Below are positions 60,716-64,000 of a DNA stretch of 64,000 nucleotides, piece after piece. A program made the translations under genes and the position numbers. The DNA is taken from contig NC_092310.1 in the NCBI RefSeq assembly GCF_036785885.1, forward strand, positions 1,426,001 to 1,490,000, written 5' to 3'. Within the stretch, counting starts at the first letter, position 1; each line of letters begins with the position of its first letter. The stretch comes from Coffea arabica. Taxonomy: Eukaryota; Streptophyta; Magnoliopsida; Gentianales; Rubiaceae. The notes beneath the pieces were generated by a model. It saw only the letters and a program-made list of their open reading frames with translations, was not told the origin of the DNA and searched no databases.

Positions 60716-62008
60716 TATTAAGGAATGCTAACAGAATCTAAAGACAAGATATATATGTATATATATCTTCCCAGAATGTATATATTATATTTGCTAGTGG
60801 TGAAGTATTTTTTATTATGAATTTTTTTTTGTTCTTCAGTTCATGGTGATGTAAATTTATCATGAATCATTTTTTCCTAAGTTCTCATGGAAATGTGACC
60901 TTTCTTCCTCCTGGTGACCAACCTCATGATGTCTTTCTTTTACGAAACTCACAAAGAGCAAATTCATCCTGGACCCAAAGGTTTTTTGTATCAGATGCAT
61001 CTGGAGAAGAAAATATTCATTACATTTTCTTCCACATTTACTGTTCATTTCAGCTTTATTTGAGTCTTAGACTTGTATTCTTTTAGGGATTTGTTAATAT
61101 GTTTCTTGGATGGTGGGACATGAGGATGCAACTTTTGTTTCCTTCCAGTTTGAGAAAATGAAATAGAAAAGATTAGTGTTACTTCCTTTCATAGTCACTG
61201 TTCAGTTCGAAAGGGTTATAGTATTTTATTTCACAATTACTGTTCATGTGAAGTGTTATATTATTTTAGGATTTGTTAATATGTTTCTTGGATGGTGGGA
61301 CATGAGGGGCTTCGAATCCTTATCTCCAAAGTAGTCTCTGTCCCCTCTATCCCTTATTTATACAGCTGTCACGTGTCTCTAGCCTTTTATTAATCCAAAC
61401 TCAAATAAAATTACAAGTTTACTCAAAATCAATTAAAACAAATAATTCAAAGTTTATGAATTTGAGAGAGAGAGAGAGAAGGCATTTTCAAACGACTAAA
61501 TAAGGTAGTCGAGTGGACCAAACTTTCTTCCTCATTACAGAAGAAGAGGTAAAAAAATTTAAAAATTGTTTTTTTAAAAAAAAGAAAGGGAGAGAAACTT
61601 AAATGTACAAATGATAATGATACTGGCTTTGATTGAAGCATCCACGGCATATGCAACTATTAGTAGGCATGGAAACAATAATACTATCAAAATCAACAAA
61701 TAACACTATGGTTTCATTAGATAAAATGTTATTAAGAACAACCATACGCAATTATTTTATGAACATCAATAGATTTCGAAGGTAGGGAGGACATTTTATT
61801 AAGAACGGTAGATCAATGTGATCTACTGTTAAAAAAAATTATTATCCAGTATTCGTTTGTTAGAAAAAATGTGATTCAACCAAAGTTTGTCCGAAAGATT
61901 GCGCTGCGGCCAAATCATGGATAGAGGTAACTTCAATATTTGATTCAGTCCTTGATTTCCAACATCATTGGTCGTAAAGAGTAGAGAATTTTCTTTGCAA
62001 ACATTTAA
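60716..62008. other. 3' flank of F-box gene and intergenic repeats
   Basis: Contains an AT microsatellite near 60751-60770, a 39-bp direct repeat (GGATTTGTTAATATGTTTCT...GACATGAGG) at about 61087-61125 and 61270-61308, and a GA run near 61464-61480. No gene. Confidence 0.5.
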
Positions 62009-62010
62009 TA

Positions 62011-62271
62011 CTCTCTCCGTCCCAATTATTTAGTCATGTTTGGGGAATCGAAGTTTTTAAAAATAGTGGTTTGATTGTGATGTTTGTGCTTCTCTTTTCA
62101 ATTTTATCCCTACAAATTCAAAATTTAAATTTGAACGGTAACATGCATATGATTAGAAAGAAGAGTTATATTGGAAAGAGAGACTAAAAAATGGTTTAAC
62201 TTTTTCAACATGACAAATGTTTTGAGACATCTCAAATGAAAAGTATAATGCTTTCAATAGGACGAAGGGAG
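62011..62271. mobile_element. Stowaway-like (Tc1/mariner) MITE
   Basis: 261 bp. The ends CTCTCTCCGTCCCAATTA and, inverted, CTCCCTTCGTCCTA are the classic CTCCCTCCGTCCC terminus. A TA dinucleotide flanks both sides (62009-62010, 62272-62273). Confidence 0.8.
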
Positions 62272-64000
62272 TAGTAAATTTAATTTAGTGATTTAGTGTT
62301 TTAATTTTATATTTTTAATAATACTCTCATCATAATATCTTAAGACTTTGTTAAGTAGTATCTTTTGTTAAGATATTATCTTAAGACTCCAAATTTACAT
62401 GCCATTAAAACATTATTAAGGGTATCGGTGTGATATCAATCTTAAGATATTATGTTACATAGAGAATTTGAAAATAATTTGATTTGGAATGAAGTTAGAT
62501 TAATATCAATTTCCAAAAAAAAAAGGGAAACTCAACAAGAAAACTAAAAAAAAGAAAAATTTAGTAGATTCAATTATAGTTTTATGAAGAAAGAATAATG
62601 ATATATCTAAGCATTTTAGTGTGTAACGTATGTTTTGCTAATGGAGTCGCTTTAGGGAACAAAATTTTTGAATAGGTGTTTAATTTGAGCTCGTACCTTG
62701 AACACATGCAATGTGACACAAGGAAATGTGAGAACCCTTCTATTGGATTTTAGAATTACATTGAACCATGATAGAAAATAATCTTTTGCTGAATATTCGA
62801 ACTTAACTTCTTTGAAATTGAAGAGGAGGAATGGTTTTGGTGATACACAGGGAGGGAATGCAAGTGAAAAATTTTGTGTTCGAGACCTTTCACTTTAAAA
62901 AAAAAGTTTTGAAGTTTGAAGTCCAAAGCCCGGGGCACTATCACAATGGTCTAAATGAATAAAACGAAATTAAGACAATAAAAAACAGACAAATGGTAAG
63001 GAAATTAAGTACTAAAAAGTAATAAATGGTTCAGCAAATGATATGAAACTGTAGCAAAATGAGACATTATGTTTGGGAACAATAAGTACAGCCAATATAA
63101 TTCTTGTACTCGGTAGCTATATTATGGTTTATAAGGGTAAAATACAAAAAACCCCTTGTAGTTTGAAGTTCTGTCATAATATCTCCTTTTTTGTTTAAAA
63201 ATTTCTACATAACTCCCTTCTGTTTTGGACTTATTTGAAACTTTTCAAAAGAGAAGAAAATGCCCTTGAATGCCCTATCTGCGTTTTCATTTGGTCAATG
63301 TAACTGTTTTCCATACCAAAGCTTATTTTCTTCTTCCTAAAATTCCCCTAAATGGTCGCTAATTTGGGTGATCAAAAACATGTTTGTGGCAGGACACCAC
63401 ATAGGTCCTAAATTGGCATTAGAATTTTGGTTAAAGGACTAAATTCATGAAATAAAACTTTTAGGGACCAAATCAGCATAAGTGAAAAAGTTTGGAGACT
63501 GAATTGGCAATTTCCCCTTGTACAAAACATATGAGTTTGGAGATTAATATGGGGTTTTCGTTGTAATCCTTTATCTACCTACTACTATGAGGGGCAATCT
63601 TGCAACCAATAATTGTAAGGATTATGATACGTCTCTAAAGTTTAATGCCTAATTTACCCTTCTCATGGTCATTCATACAGAATAATTGAGGTTGCCTTCA
63701 TGGTATTCTGCTAATTGCACAGAAGAATTTGGCTTTTATTTAAGTAGCTGTAACAGACAATGAAAGGGCATTAACATACAAGGGAGGAATGGAGTGGTAC
63801 AGGGGAGGAAGTGTTCGAGACCATCATACCTATTCCTATCAGGTAACTTATTTTGGTTACCCAATGTAATGTATCTTGGTAAGTGAATATCACAACTTGT
63901 TTGTGAAAGTAGACCATTACTAAAATTTGACGCAAAAGAAGCACATTTCAAGTTCAATAAGGATGAAAAGACACGAGTCCTATTACCCATAAGGATGAAA
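62272..64000. other. intergenic to window end
   Basis: No gene seen. A probable SINE 3' part is near 62826-62901 (TGTTCGAGACC, A-tail). A MITE-like terminus (GGGTAAAATACAAAAAACCC) is at about 63137. The MULE-type terminus at 63370-63516 is described separately. The frame at 63736-63990 on the minus strand shows no family. Confidence 0.45.
63370..63516 (-). repeat. diverged MULE terminal repeat, related to 39657-39936
   Basis: Read on the minus strand: GGGGAAATTGCCAATTCAGT, CCAAACTTTTTCACTTATGC, TTTGGTCCCTAAAAGTTTTA, then TTTAGTCC. This parallels the terminus of the 7.4-kb MULE with many changes. No partner end in the window. Confidence 0.55.

Overview
This is AT-rich nuclear DNA of a flowering plant, most likely a eudicot. 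The signs are genes split by many short GT-AG introns, Ty1/copia elements primed by a tRNA-Met-type binding site, PIF/Harbinger and Mutator-like (MULE) DNA transposons, tRNA-derived SINEs, and a small F-box/LRR family. Nothing bacterial or organellar is seen. The species cannot be named from sequence alone. All exon boundaries below were placed by hand from splice motifs, reading frame and family conservation.

Layout. (1) 1-12651 is a transposon nest. A copia element lacks its 5' LTR (outside the window) and has one frameshift. A PIF/Harbinger element of about 8.2 kb (4365-12608) appears to sit inside its 3' LTR. It carries a spliced transposase (403 aa) and a spliced Myb/SANT partner (377 aa), both with open frames. 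(2) 12904-28077 is one intact host gene on + with 14 exons, encoding a 735-aa AAE17/AAE18-type acyl-activating enzyme ending in SKI. Its introns hold a 1.4-kb PIF-type element with TAA duplications and a 4.6-kb copia element with two 304-bp LTRs that read identical and a GTGTC duplication. That copia element lacks the centre of its reverse transcriptase. (3) 28078-35748 is intergenic: a SINE with 16-bp duplications, a probable 3.3-kb solo LTR and Helitron-like pieces. (4) 35749-60715 is an F-box/LRR cluster of two intact three-exon genes (481 and 496 aa) and two decayed copies. A 7.4-kb MULE (39657-47042) interrupts the 5' flank of one decayed copy. A processed copy of mitochondrial ribosomal protein L11 interrupts the other. 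An HSP70 fragment and several SINEs lie between. (5) 60716-64000 holds repeats only.

The standout is the MULE. It has 280-bp terminal inverted repeats that read identical and a perfect 9-bp target duplication. Two convergent genes start 44-54 bp inside the repeats. One encodes a MURA-type transposase, interrupted by a single TGA. The other encodes an intact 175-aa protein with a GRF zinc finger, a coiled coil and one membrane segment. The layout mirrors maize MuDR (mudrA/mudrB), but the second gene belongs to a different family.
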